Origin: Saprospiraceae bacterium | GTDB lineage: Bacteria > Bacteroidota > Bacteroidia > Chitinophagales > Saprospiraceae | Length of the DNA: 64,000 nucleotides | Assembly (NCBI GenBank): GCA_016714085.1 | Contig: JADJNW010000001.1 | Location: forward strand, 620,001 to 684,000 | Direction: 5' to 3' | Shown: piece after piece, positions 50,143 to 59,063 of the stretch | How positions within the stretch are numbered: position 1 is the stretch's first letter | Layout: each line of letters begins with the position of its first letter | Notes under the pieces: generated by a model | What the model saw: only the letters and a program-made list of their open reading frames with translations | Told to the model about the DNA's origin: nothing | Databases searched by the model: none | Program-made: the position numbers and the translations under genes

Positions 50143-51348
50143 CTAAAGCTCGCCGTTACTATTATTCACCAAATGATGAATCTTACTCTGATTCCCCAAA
50201 ATTTTTGTAAAGCCTTTTACATCATCGCCCGTCCAGGCGCGATTCATTTCGCCGTAAGAACCAAATGAGGAATTCATCAAATCAAATTCTGATTCAATCC
50301 CTTGTAATTCAAATCGATACGGATACAATTTTACAAAAACTTTTCCAGAAACATTGCTTTGCGTGTCCTCTAAGAAAGTCTCGATATTGCGCATCACCGG
50401 GTCGAGGAATTGCCCCTCGTGCAGAAGCATTCCGTACCAGTTGGCGAGTTGTTCTTTCCAATATTGTTGCCACTTCGTGAGTACATGCTTTTCCAGCAAA
50501 TGGTGGGCTTTCAGCATAATCAAGGGCGCTGCCGCTTCAAAACCAACCCGACCTTTGATGCCAATAATCGTATCGCCGACGTGAATATCGCGTCCAATCG
50601 CAAAGGGGCCAGCCAATGCTTGCAGCGCTTGAATCGCCTCCACTGGATGGGAAAAAATTTGACCATTTACGCCGCTTAATTCGCCTTTTGCAAAATAAAG
50701 CTCAATTATTTCCGGCTCATTTTTAGAGAGTTGTGTCGGATAAGCCGATTCCGGCAAAGCCTGATTTGAAGTCAAAGTTTCCACACCGCCGACCGAAGTA
50801 CCCCAGATACCTTGATTGATGGAATATTTCGCTTTTTCCCAGCTGGCTTCAAATCCATTTTTTGTCAAATATTCAATCTCCTCTTGTCGAGAGAGTTGTA
50901 AATCACGAATAGGCGTAATAATTTCCAATCCTTCTCCCAGAATTTGAAAAACGATATCGAAACGAACCTGGTCATTCCCCGCGCCGGTGCTGCCGTGCGC
51001 CACGGCCGTTGCGCCAATTAATTTCGCATAATTCGCCGTTTCCAATGCCTGGAACATTCGCTCGGCGCTCACCGATAAAGGATAAGTGTTATTGCGTAGC
51101 ACATTTCCAAAAACCAAATAGCGAATGCAGCGATTGTAAAAATCTTTCGTAGCGTCCACTGCTTTGCACGAAGCTGCACCTAGCTGGTAAGCGCGTTGCT
51201 CCATCGCTTGCAATTGCTCAGGAGTAAAGCCGCCCGTGTCCACCGTCAAGGCATGGACTTCCAAACCTTTTTCTTTCGTCAAATATTTGATACAAAACGA
51301 AGTATCGAGCCCGCCACTGTAGGCGAGTACGACTTTGAACTGACTCAT
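50143..51348 (-). CDS. argG: Argininosuccinate synthase
   Basis: Joins citrulline and aspartate with ATP hydrolysis to give argininosuccinate, the penultimate step of arginine synthesis. The P-loop-like ATP pyrophosphatase motif AYSGGLDTSFCIKYL is at residues 8-22. ATAVAHGSTGAGNDQVRFD and APLIMLKAHHLLEKHVLTK follow. At 401 residues it has normal length. The minus-strand gene order GNAT acetyltransferase - argG (37 bp apart) suggests an arginine operon. Confidence 0.95.
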   Translation of the reverse strand: MSQFKVVLAYSGGLDTSFCIKYLTKEKGLEVHALTVDTGGFTPEQLQAMEQRAYQLGAASCKAVDATKDFYNRCIRYLVFGNVLRNNTYPLSVSAERMFQALETANYAKLIGATAVAHGSTGAGNDQVRFDIVFQILGEGLEIITPIRDLQLSRQEEIEYLTKNGFEASWEKAKYSINQGIWGTSVGGVETLTSNQALPESAYPTQLSKNEPEIIELYFAKGELSGVNGQIFSHPVEAIQALQALAGPFAIGRDIHVGDTIIGIKGRVGFEAAAPLIMLKAHHLLEKHVLTKWQQYWKEQLANWYGMLLHEGQFLDPVMRNIETFLEDTQSNVSGKVFVKLYPYRFELQGIESEFDLMNSSFGSYGEMNRAWTGDDVKGFTKILGNQSKIHHLVNNSNGEL

Positions 51349-51384
51349 TTATTTTTGTTTCAACTTTTAAAATTCTGACTTCGA

Positions 51385-51966
51385 TTACGCTACCGACAAA
51401 ATCAAATTCGACAAATCGTATTCCATTTGCTCCAATTCTTCCTGCGAAGGCGCAAGCATAGCCGTACACAGGCACATCCGGCGCTGGTTACGCTCAAGAA
51501 TGTCATAGTTTGGGCAGCTTTTGCAGCCATTCCAAAAAGCATCGTCTTGAGTTAACTCGCTGAATGTCACTGGTTCATAGCCCAATTCCGAGTTGATTTT
51601 CATCACCGCAAGGCTGGTGGTAATGCCAAACAATTTCGCTTTTGGGTACTTGGTGCGAGACAATTCGATAGATCGTTTTTTGATAGCTTTCGCCAAACCA
51701 AAACGACGAAATTGGGGCGCGACAATGAGACCTGAGTTAGCAACGTATTCGGCATTACTCCAGGTTTCGATATAACAAAAACCGGCAAGTGTATCCCCCT
51801 GAAGGGCAATCACCGCTTTGCCGCTGCGCATTTTTTCTTCGATATATTCCGGTTTGCGCTCTGCGATGCCGGTACCACGCGCTTTGGCGGATTCCTTGAT
51901 CAATTCGCAGATTTCGACTGCGTAACGTTGGTGCGACTCATTTGCAACTTCTACTGAAAATTCCAT
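51385..51966 (-). CDS. GNAT acetyltransferase next to argG
   Basis: A 193-residue GNAT enzyme. The acetyl-CoA-binding motif is in LIVAPQFRRFGLAKAIKKRS (R-x-x-G-x-A), preceded by GDTLAGFCYIETW. A C-terminal Cys-rich segment (NGCKSCPNYDI, RRMCLCTAML) is unusual for the fold and could bind metal or form disulfides. I used the ATG at 51966 in place of a longer TTG frame. Directly upstream of argG on the same strand, it may be a component of arginine synthesis (for instance the N-acetylglutamate-forming step), which is an inference from position. Confidence 0.8.
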   Translation of the reverse strand: MEFSVEVANESHQRYAVEICELIKESAKARGTGIAERKPEYIEEKMRSGKAVIALQGDTLAGFCYIETWSNAEYVANSGLIVAPQFRRFGLAKAIKKRSIELSRTKYPKAKLFGITTSLAVMKINSELGYEPVTFSELTQDDAFWNGCKSCPNYDILERNQRRMCLCTAMLAPSQEELEQMEYDLSNLILSVA

Positions 51967-52384
51967 CGTGTTATTAGACAATTTTAAAAGGCGATTTTAC
52001 CAAAAAAAGCGGACTTTGTCCAGCAGATTTTCAGACGTTTAAAACAGGAATAAGTCACTCGAATTTGGTAAAATCTAAAAGGGTGAAACCATAATTGTTT
52101 GCTACGGAAACAGGAAGATTTTGCTCAGAAAAATCCTCCCCCAAGGGATGATATGGAAATTGCACGCCCCTATGGGCGACGCGGGAAGCGACGACGAACT
52201 GGTGATGGGATAATATTGGCTAATAGATTCGTCATAACAGACACAAATGTATATTCTTACAAGAATAAATGCAAGTGTTTAACAATTATTTAAAGTGCCA
52301 GCAAGAAAATTATTTTAAAAGCAAGGATTTTGCGGAATTTTTGAATGGGTAGAAAAGAAGAAATCTAAAGCAATAAATGCTATA
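51967..52384. other. Gene-free leader of the arginine genes
   Basis: About 420 bp upstream of the GNAT-argG pair without a credible gene. No riboswitch fold or ARG-box-like repeat was recognised by eye. Confidence 0.4.
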
Positions 52385-53599
52385 CTACGACTTCGTCTCC
52401 ATCGCTTTATACATTTCAAAAAACTTCATTACACTATCGCCTATAAAATTACTCACGCCATTGCTAAGTACTACAATACCCACTTTATCGCGCGGGTCGA
52501 AAGCAATTTCGGTGCGGTAGCCATTCACAAAGCCGCCGTGATACACCAGCATTCGATCTTCAAAATCAAGGATTCGCCAGCCCAAAGCGTACCAGGCTTT
52601 CTGCAAGCCAGGCCAGTCGCGCATTTCTTTGAGGTTAACTTGAATTTGTGGTGTAAAAATTTGTTGCAATTCCTCTGGTGAAATTACGTCGGGGCGATTG
52701 CCCATTAGCACTTGCAACCAGCAAGACATATCCGAAATGCTAGCATTGACACCTGCTGCAGGAATCACTTCATAATAATTATCAGAAATATCAATTAATT
52801 GGTAACCACCGCCTCTCAGAATATTATGTGGTTGCGCTACATTGGGGGAGCTGAGAATCCCATCATAAGTAGCAGAAGCATCCACCATACCTGCGGGCGT
52901 GAATATGCGCTCTCCGAGCAATCGGGCGTAGCTCTTGCCAGTAGTAGCATAGGCTACATCACCTATCAGGCTATAAAGCACATTTTGATAAGCATAATAA
53001 GTACCGAGCTTATGCGTCGGGCGAACCAACTTGAGCTTTGGAAAAATATCATCGTAAAACAAACCCGCATTGAGCAAATTGGAATAAGTATGCCGAGGCA
53101 GGCCAGTCGTGTGGCTCAGCACATGACGAATCGTCATATTGTCGGTATAATCTTTGTTGCGCAGCGCAAAGTAAGAGACATGATTTATAATTTTATCGTC
53201 CCAACTAAGGAGCGTATCTTTGATCAGTTGTGCAGTAAGCACAGGCGCAAAGCCCTTGGATAAAGACGCCAAACGAAAAACCGTATGCACATCAACACTA
53301 TCCGTAGTGCGCATTTTTTTCACGCCAAATCCCTTGAGCAGCACCACCACGCTGTCTTTCACAATAGCTACCGCCGCGCCGGGCACTTTTTCATCTGCCA
53401 TTGCCTTATTGACCCAAGCTTCATATTTATCAGTGAACGCTTGCCACTTGGGGTCAATATCAGATTGGATGTGTTGGGTCTTCTTACTGAAAAAACCGGC
53501 CGCTCTTTTTATGAGGCTATTATTCGCCGGAACAGCAAAGACAACCACCGCTATCACCAGTACAAAAAACTTCTTAAACATATCCCAATACTTCTTCAT
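52385..53599 (-). CDS. Beta-lactamase-fold serine hydrolase
   Basis: A 404-residue exported protein of the class C beta-lactamase/penicillin-binding family. A hydrophobic N-terminal segment (residues 10-24) is the signal or anchor. The catalytic triad motifs are S112-L-S-K115 in LASLSKGFAP, Y204-Q-N206 in YYAYQNVLYS, and HGG in MLVYHGGFVNGYR. IRHVLSHTTGLPRHTY is also typical. Substrates of these Bacteroidota enzymes include D-amino-acid peptides and small esters; true beta-lactamase activity is not implied. It stands alone. Confidence 0.92.
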   Translation of the reverse strand: MKKYWDMFKKFFVLVIAVVVFAVPANNSLIKRAAGFFSKKTQHIQSDIDPKWQAFTDKYEAWVNKAMADEKVPGAAVAIVKDSVVVLLKGFGVKKMRTTDSVDVHTVFRLASLSKGFAPVLTAQLIKDTLLSWDDKIINHVSYFALRNKDYTDNMTIRHVLSHTTGLPRHTYSNLLNAGLFYDDIFPKLKLVRPTHKLGTYYAYQNVLYSLIGDVAYATTGKSYARLLGERIFTPAGMVDASATYDGILSSPNVAQPHNILRGGGYQLIDISDNYYEVIPAAGVNASISDMSCWLQVLMGNRPDVISPEELQQIFTPQIQVNLKEMRDWPGLQKAWYALGWRILDFEDRMLVYHGGFVNGYRTEIAFDPRDKVGIVVLSNGVSNFIGDSVMKFFEMYKAMETKS

Positions 53600-53926
53600 C
53601 TATGTTTCTGTATGTGGTAATGACGAAAAGCTCAAAAGTAACACGTTTTTATCAAAATCCAAATCGTCTTTCTCAATAGATTGGCGCATAAGACTTTAAG
53701 AATCAACTTAGAAGCTTTTCAAAATGCTCGTTAAATTTTTTTCAATATTTTCTACATTTCATAGTTCTTTCCTCGCCCAAATGCCTGATATATTAAAATT
53801 TCCTTAAAAACTGTTAAGGTTATCTAAAAAGGATCAAGTTTGGAAAAAACCTGATAAACCCTTTTTGTCAAAGCTTTGTGCAAAAAAAATACAATTTTTT
53901 GCTTTCAACGATCATCCAAAAATTTT
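53600..53926. other. Intergenic region between divergent genes
   Basis: About 330 AT-rich bases between the serine hydrolase and the OMP barrel, expected to contain both promoters. No specific box is convincing. Confidence 0.4.
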
Positions 53927-56461
53927 ATGAAAAAATTACTATTAGTAAGTCTTCTTTTTGTTGGAATCTATTCCCTGTTGAGTGCACAAAATCCCATGCA
54001 AGGTGGCGCTCCGGGCAATTTCCAAAGGGACAACGGCCCGAGTATCACCGGCAAAATTTCTGGCGCATTGGTTGATTCTACGACCAATATCCCGGTAGAA
54101 TTTGCTACCGTAGTAGTAGTCAACCCCAGTACTGGCAAGCAATTGGACGGCGGCATCACCGATGATAAAGGTGAATTTAAATTACTGGATGTGCGTCTCG
54201 GAACCTACGAATTGCATTTTTCTTTCCTGGGTTATCAAAATAAAGTAATTACTGGCATTGAATTGACCCCGGAAAAACCAGATTTTGATGCAGGACAGGT
54301 TTTTATAACGCCAGAAGGTGTTACGCTGAGCGAAGTACAAGTGACCGGGCAAGCAGCCGTAGTGGAAAACCGCATTGACAAATTGGTGTACAATGCTGAC
54401 AAAGACGTGACTTCTATGGGGGGCGATGCTTCCAACGTGTTGCAAAAAGTACCCTTACTTTCGGTGGACTCCGAAGGGAACGTGTCGCTGCGCGGCTCTT
54501 CCAACGTGCAAATCCTCATCAACGGTAAGCCTTCTACCATTTTTTCTACCAATGCAGCGGACGCGCTTAAAACGATCCCTGCTGATCAGATCAAAAGCGT
54601 AGAAGTAATCACCACCCCTACTGCAAAATTTGACGGCGAAGGCTCCGGTGGCATCATCAATATCATTACTAAAAAGAAAAATGCAGAAGGATTCACTGGC
54701 TCGATCAACGCGACCGTAGGCAACCGCTCTAATCGCGGTAGCGTAAACTTGAATCTTACGCGCGGCCGCTTCGGTCTGAACTTCAGTGGCAACGGCTGGT
54801 ACGGCCCAAGCCGCCCTTCTTACAGCGATTATCTTCGGGTTGACCAGTTAGGCGGACAAGAGCGTACCCTGGAGCAGCATGGCAATGGCACAAGCGAAAA
54901 CTTTGGCCCGCGTGGCAATTTGGGTATGTTTTATGATATTAATGCTTATAATAATATTACATCCTCGATCAGTTTCCGTGGCTTCGGTCGTAGTTCTGAA
55001 AATGTAACCAATGCGCTTTATATAGATCCAACGCTTGGTTTGAATCAGGATTATACCCGTACAAGTTCCTCAAGATCAGTCAATAGTGGTTTAGATTGGA
55101 ACACAGATTATAAGCGTACTTTCAAAAAGCCAGATCAGGAATTTACCCTTGGTTTTCAATATGATACAGATTTTAGTGATTCAGAAAATGAATTTGACCA
55201 ATCCGGCAACGACGAAAGTTTATTGCAAAGAAATATCAACCAAAACCTTGGCATAAACTCAGAAATGACGCTACAAGCAGACTACGTGCATCCGATCAGC
55301 AAAGCGGTCAAGTTGGAAACAGGCGCGAAAGGAATTCTCCGCGAAATTGATAGCGATTTTTCTTATGATGAATATGATTTCGTTACGAATCAATTTGTAC
55401 GCAATGCCAGCGCTTCCGATGTATTTTATTATGATCAGGATGTGTATGCCGGGTATTTGTCTTTCAATATCAAATTGGGCGAAAAATATGGCATGGTGGT
55501 CGGTAGCAGATATGAGCATACCAAAATCGGGGGCGAATTCGATTTCAATGAAACAACTTTTTCAAATTCCTATGGCAATTTCTTGCCAAGCTTTATCCTC
55601 AGCCATAACCTAAACCAATTTTCCAGCATTAAACTATCTTACAACCAGCGCATCCGCCGCCCAGGTCTGCGTTTTGTCAATCCTTACGTGGACTTGAGCG
55701 ACCCGCGCGACGTGACGGTGGGTAATCCTGAGTTGTTGCCGGAAGTAACCAATCAATTTGAAGTCAACTATGGCACCTATATTAAAGGCGTAGTGGTCAA
55801 CACTTCTGTTTTCTATCGCTTGACGAATGATAATATTGAGGGTTTCCTGGAAATTGGCGAAGATGGTATTTCAAGGAATACATTTAAAAACATTGGACAG
55901 AGCCAATCGCTTGGCGCAAGTTTGTTCGGCTCAGTAAATATCAAGGATAAGCTGACTTTGCGCACCAGCGCTACCGTTTCGACGTATAATGCTGAAGGCA
56001 CAATAAATGGTGTGAACTTGAGTAGGACTTCTGTGGTTTGGAACGGAAACGTGAATGGTACTTTATCCTTGAAAAAAGGCTTTAAAATAGAGGCTTTTGG
56101 CTTTTACAACTCCCCGCGCCAGTCGATTCAAGGTGCTCGCGCTTCGTACTCGATGTTTAGCTTCGGCGTACTCAAGGAATTCAGCAAGCGCTTCTCTCTG
56201 GGTCTGAATGTATCGCAACCTTTCCAGGAAAATCAGGAATTTAGAAACAATTCAGAAGGTCCTAATTTTTTCCAGGAAAGTGTAAATGGCTTTGCCAGCC
56301 GTTCGATTGGTCTGAATATTAATTACCGCTTTGGTAAGCTCGAATTCAAAGATCGCAATAATGGAAAAGGCGAACGCAATAACGACCTCATGAAAGGCGA
56401 TGATGAAGGTGGAATGGGCGGTGGACAACGCAATGGCGGCGGCGGTAGCCCAAGAAAATAA
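53927..56461 (+). CDS. Outer-membrane beta-barrel protein with Gly-rich tail
   Basis: An 844-residue outer-membrane protein. Signal peptide MKKLLLVSLLFVGIYSLLSA. A carboxypeptidase-like domain (ITGKISGALVDSTTNIPVEF) is followed by a plug-like domain (NVLQKVPLLSVDSEGNVSLR, VQILINGKPSTIF, IKSVEVITTPTAKFDGEGSG) and a long barrel of the OMP_b-brl_3 type (SSIKLSYNQRIRRPGLRFVN). The C-terminus is GMGGGQRNGGGGSPRK. It is a relative of the protein at 7114, which sits beside a LytS/LytTR pair; this copy is not next to a regulator. Substrate unknown. Confidence 0.9.
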   Translation: MKKLLLVSLLFVGIYSLLSAQNPMQGGAPGNFQRDNGPSITGKISGALVDSTTNIPVEFATVVVVNPSTGKQLDGGITDDKGEFKLLDVRLGTYELHFSFLGYQNKVITGIELTPEKPDFDAGQVFITPEGVTLSEVQVTGQAAVVENRIDKLVYNADKDVTSMGGDASNVLQKVPLLSVDSEGNVSLRGSSNVQILINGKPSTIFSTNAADALKTIPADQIKSVEVITTPTAKFDGEGSGGIINIITKKKNAEGFTGSINATVGNRSNRGSVNLNLTRGRFGLNFSGNGWYGPSRPSYSDYLRVDQLGGQERTLEQHGNGTSENFGPRGNLGMFYDINAYNNITSSISFRGFGRSSENVTNALYIDPTLGLNQDYTRTSSSRSVNSGLDWNTDYKRTFKKPDQEFTLGFQYDTDFSDSENEFDQSGNDESLLQRNINQNLGINSEMTLQADYVHPISKAVKLETGAKGILREIDSDFSYDEYDFVTNQFVRNASASDVFYYDQDVYAGYLSFNIKLGEKYGMVVGSRYEHTKIGGEFDFNETTFSNSYGNFLPSFILSHNLNQFSSIKLSYNQRIRRPGLRFVNPYVDLSDPRDVTVGNPELLPEVTNQFEVNYGTYIKGVVVNTSVFYRLTNDNIEGFLEIGEDGISRNTFKNIGQSQSLGASLFGSVNIKDKLTLRTSATVSTYNAEGTINGVNLSRTSVVWNGNVNGTLSLKKGFKIEAFGFYNSPRQSIQGARASYSMFSFGVLKEFSKRFSLGLNVSQPFQENQEFRNNSEGPNFFQESVNGFASRSIGLNINYRFGKLEFKDRNNGKGERNNDLMKGDDEGGMGGGQRNGGGGSPRK

Positions 56462-56510
56462 GGAGACTAAATCCAATTATGTTTTGTTAACTCAAATCAT
56501 TTGTAATATA

Positions 56511-56542
56511 GGCGCTTCGATACGGAGCGCCTTATCTTTTTT
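56511..56542. terminator. Terminator after the OMP barrel gene
   Basis: GGCGCTTCG and CGGAGCGCC form a 9-bp stem with one wobble and a 3-base loop (56511-56531), followed by TTATCTTTTTT. It abuts the stop codon of the convergent minus-strand gene at 56541. Confidence 0.82.
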
Positions 56543-57407
56543 ATAAACTCTTCGCAAATTGCTCTACTGTTATGCTTGGCTTGCCAAGTTCATCCCAGGT
56601 TCGATCTGCTTCAAATTTTTCAGGATATTTGTCAAGTGCTTCTATAATATGTCCGCCGTAATTAGCTTCTTTTGAAAAGATTCCAAAAAACTTGATTGCC
56701 CACAGCGGCACTTTCATCGGTGTAAGCTTTTGCCTGGAATAATATTGTAAAAAAATATCAGAAGCTTCATGAAAAGTAAAGGCTTCTGGCCCTTGTATTA
56801 CATATTCCCGATTTTCATCGTCAGGAATAATTTCAAATGCTTTGGCTACCTGCTTGCCATAATCATATCCCGCGATCCACCAGTTTTTATATTGTGGTTT
56901 TCCTCCATATAATAATTTATTACCTTGAATAGTGCTCGGAAGCGTTTCCATTACATTGGAAGGATAAAAAATAACATAAGGCAAGCCCGATTCTTTCACT
57001 TTGTCCACCGCCAGATTTTTGATCTCGAAAATCCACCAATCAAAATTATTCATTCCTTGATATCGCTGCACAATCGAAGAAAGGAAACCGACTCTTTTGA
57101 TGCCCATTTTCTTAGCAATAGCAAGCACATTGGCTAATCCTTCGCGCTCGGGCTGCCATTTTTTGGAGCCTGCTTTTTTGTAAGGCGCAAGATTCAAATA
57201 TAAATAATCGACATCTTTCAGGAAATTTTCCAATTTCAGCAGATTTTCCAAATCGCCTTGGACGAACTGAATGGATTCGGGTAATACTTTGCGAGCTTTT
57301 TCTACATTGCGCACAAGCGCGCTCATGGAATAGCCGGCGTCCACAAGCGCGTGGGCCACTGGTTTGCCGATCATACCGGTTGCGCCTACGAATGCTATTT
57401 TTTTCAT
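56541..57407 (-). CDS. NmrA-like NAD(P)-binding protein
   Basis: A 288-residue atypical short-chain dehydrogenase. The N-terminal nucleotide-binding motif is FVGATGMIG at residues 6-14, followed by ALVRNVEKARKVLP and VQGDLENL. GLPYVIFYPSNVMETL is the usual substrate-side segment. There is no Y-x-x-x-K catalytic motif, so a sensor-like or atypical reductase role as in NmrA/YbjT proteins is likely. It is a lone minus-strand gene divergent from the thioredoxin operon. Confidence 0.85.
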   Translation of the reverse strand: MKKIAFVGATGMIGKPVAHALVDAGYSMSALVRNVEKARKVLPESIQFVQGDLENLLKLENFLKDVDYLYLNLAPYKKAGSKKWQPEREGLANVLAIAKKMGIKRVGFLSSIVQRYQGMNNFDWWIFEIKNLAVDKVKESGLPYVIFYPSNVMETLPSTIQGNKLLYGGKPQYKNWWIAGYDYGKQVAKAFEIIPDDENREYVIQGPEAFTFHEASDIFLQYYSRQKLTPMKVPLWAIKFFGIFSKEANYGGHIIEALDKYPEKFEADRTWDELGKPSITVEQFAKSL

Positions 57408-57541
57408 ACTGTTTGGGCTTTGGTGATTTCTTTAGTAGAATGACTCAAATTTAATAAAATCGTTGCACTTGTCCTGAAATCGACAATATAACTTTTATTC
57501 GTTCAAAAGATTAAAACCAACCGCTGGTATCATTTTGTTAT

Positions 57542-57549
57542 TAATTTTG
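57542..57549 (+). promoter_or_regulatory. Candidate -7 box for the thioredoxin operon
   Basis: TAATTTTG fits TAnnTTTG and lies 65 bp ahead of the ATG at 57615. No -33 box at the ideal distance was found. Confidence 0.35.
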
Positions 57550-57614
57550 TGACAAATATCACTGCTACTAACTTCATGTTTATCGAATTTTGTAATCGAA
57601 TTGAACATAATATC

Positions 57615-57920
57615 ATGGAAAAGAAAGTATCTTTTAAAGAATTGATAAATGGCGAAAAGCCAGTATTGGTGGACTTTTCAGCCGAATGGTGCGGCCCGTG
57701 CAAAGCAATGGCGCCTATTTTGAAAGAGGTGGTAAAGGAAATCGGGGACAAGGCTTCCATCGTAAAAGTGGACGTAGATCAGAATCAAGGATTAGCGGAA
57801 AAGCTACAAATAATGGGCGTTCCGACCTTTATTTTATTTAAAAACGGCGAGATGAAATGGCGACAGTCGGGTATGCAATCTGCCAATCAATTGGTACACG
57901 TCATTAATCAACACGCATAA
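57615..57920 (+). CDS. Thioredoxin
   Basis: A 101-residue cytoplasmic thioredoxin. The active site WCGPCK is at residues 25-30 ([18 protein letters not shown]), and the cis-proline is in [13 protein letters not shown]. The ATG at 57615 fits the domain boundary better than the upstream start codon. It is followed after 25 bp by a YeeE-type membrane protein, and the four genes to 60356 probably form one operon. The setting suggests a supply of reducing power for sulfur-compound uptake or use, which is inferred from order. Confidence 0.94.
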   Translation: MEKKVSFKELINGEKPVLVDFSAEWCGPCKAMAPILKEVVKEIGDKASIVKVDVDQNQGLAEKLQIMGVPTFILFKNGEMKWRQSGMQSANQLVHVINQHA

Positions 57921-57945
57921 TTCTATAATTTAAAATCACTTACAA

Positions 57946-58545
57946 ATGGGATTAGTTTCTAATGCCCAGGAGCTGGTGTCGCTCCTGAGCCAGCCATGGC
58001 ATTGGGCTGTGTCGGGTGCAGCTATTGCCTTGGTATTATTTTTGCTCAACTGGATGGGGCGCGGATTTGGCGTATCCAGTACTTTCCGCACCATGTGCGC
58101 TATGGCCGGTGCTGGCAAGAAGATTCCTTTTTTTCAAATGAATGTAAAAGATGATATATGGCGAATGGTATTTGTGCTGGGCACTATTATCGGCGGATTC
58201 ATTGCTGGTTATTTTCTCCGCAGCCCGGAAGTTGTAGCGATTTCGCAATCTACCATTGATTATTTAGCGACTATTGGCATTGATTATGATAATGCTGATA
58301 AAAAAGGCTTGGGTTATTTACCAACTAATTTATTTAATATTAATAATATTAAAGGTTTATTAATGGCAATCGCAGGTGGTTTTCTGGTTGGTTTCGGTGC
58401 GCGTTACGCCGGAGGCTGCACATCGGGTCATGCTATCACAGGTTTGTCTCATCTACAATTACCATCTTTACTCACAGTTATAGGCTTTTTTATTGGCGGT
58501 ATTGCAATGACCTGGCTCATTTTTCCATTCTTGATGAGTTTATAA
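57946..58545 (+). CDS. YeeE/YedE-family membrane protein, first subunit
   Basis: A 199-residue inner-membrane protein with about five hydrophobic segments. GARYAGGCTSGHAITGLSHL carries the conserved C-x-S-G-H pattern of YeeE/YedE transporters, which in the studied thiosulfate transporter lines the pathway with cysteine. The gene pairs with the next, shorter YeeE-like gene, matching the PmpA/PmpB split-subunit organisation. Likely role: import of thiosulfate or a related sulfur species through the inner membrane. Confidence 0.88.
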   Translation: MGLVSNAQELVSLLSQPWHWAVSGAAIALVLFLLNWMGRGFGVSSTFRTMCAMAGAGKKIPFFQMNVKDDIWRMVFVLGTIIGGFIAGYFLRSPEVVAISQSTIDYLATIGIDYDNADKKGLGYLPTNLFNINNIKGLLMAIAGGFLVGFGARYAGGCTSGHAITGLSHLQLPSLLTVIGFFIGGIAMTWLIFPFLMSL

Positions 58546-58599
58546 TTTATACTAAATAACTTTATTCAAACAGGTAAATAAAATAATCATAATCACATT

Positions 58600-58992
58600 A
58601 TGAAGCATATTCCGTTTTTATTGATTGGCATTCTCTTCGGAATCATAATGACCAAATCCGAAGTGATTTCCTGGTTTCGCATTCAAGAGATGTTCCGTTT
58701 TGAAAGCTTTCACATGTACGGTGTGATTGGCACGGCAGTAGCTTTGGGCATTCTGATTATAGCTTTGATCAAACGCAAGCAAAAACTCGACTTCAAGCCT
58801 ACACCATTAAGCATTCGGCGACATTTAATTGCGGGTTCTATCTTTGGTTTGGGTTGGGCATTGGCAGGCGCTTGTCCGGGCCCAATGTACACGCTTTTGG
58901 GCAATGGATATATAATTTTTTTAATAATTATACTTAGCGCACTCGCAGGCACTTATACGTATGGCTTGGTGCGTGACAAATTACCGCATTAA
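58600..58992 (+). CDS. YeeE/YedE-family membrane protein, second subunit (DUF6691-like)
   Basis: A 130-residue inner-membrane protein with four hydrophobic helices. GLGWALAGACPGPMYTLLGN is the conserved motif of the second half of YeeE-type transporters, with a cysteine in A-C-P-G-P. It follows the first subunit by 54 bp and is much shorter, as expected of the PmpB-like partner. Together they would give the two-fold pseudo-symmetric transporter. Confidence 0.88.
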   Translation: MKHIPFLLIGILFGIIMTKSEVISWFRIQEMFRFESFHMYGVIGTAVALGILIIALIKRKQKLDFKPTPLSIRRHLIAGSIFGLGWALAGACPGPMYTLLGNGYIIFLIIILSALAGTYTYGLVRDKLPH

Positions 58993-59063
58993 ATTTGTAT
59001 TAAAAGATTTTAAATTTAGGCGGGCAAATTTCTTGTCTGCCTTTTTTATTAAATAAGTACATC

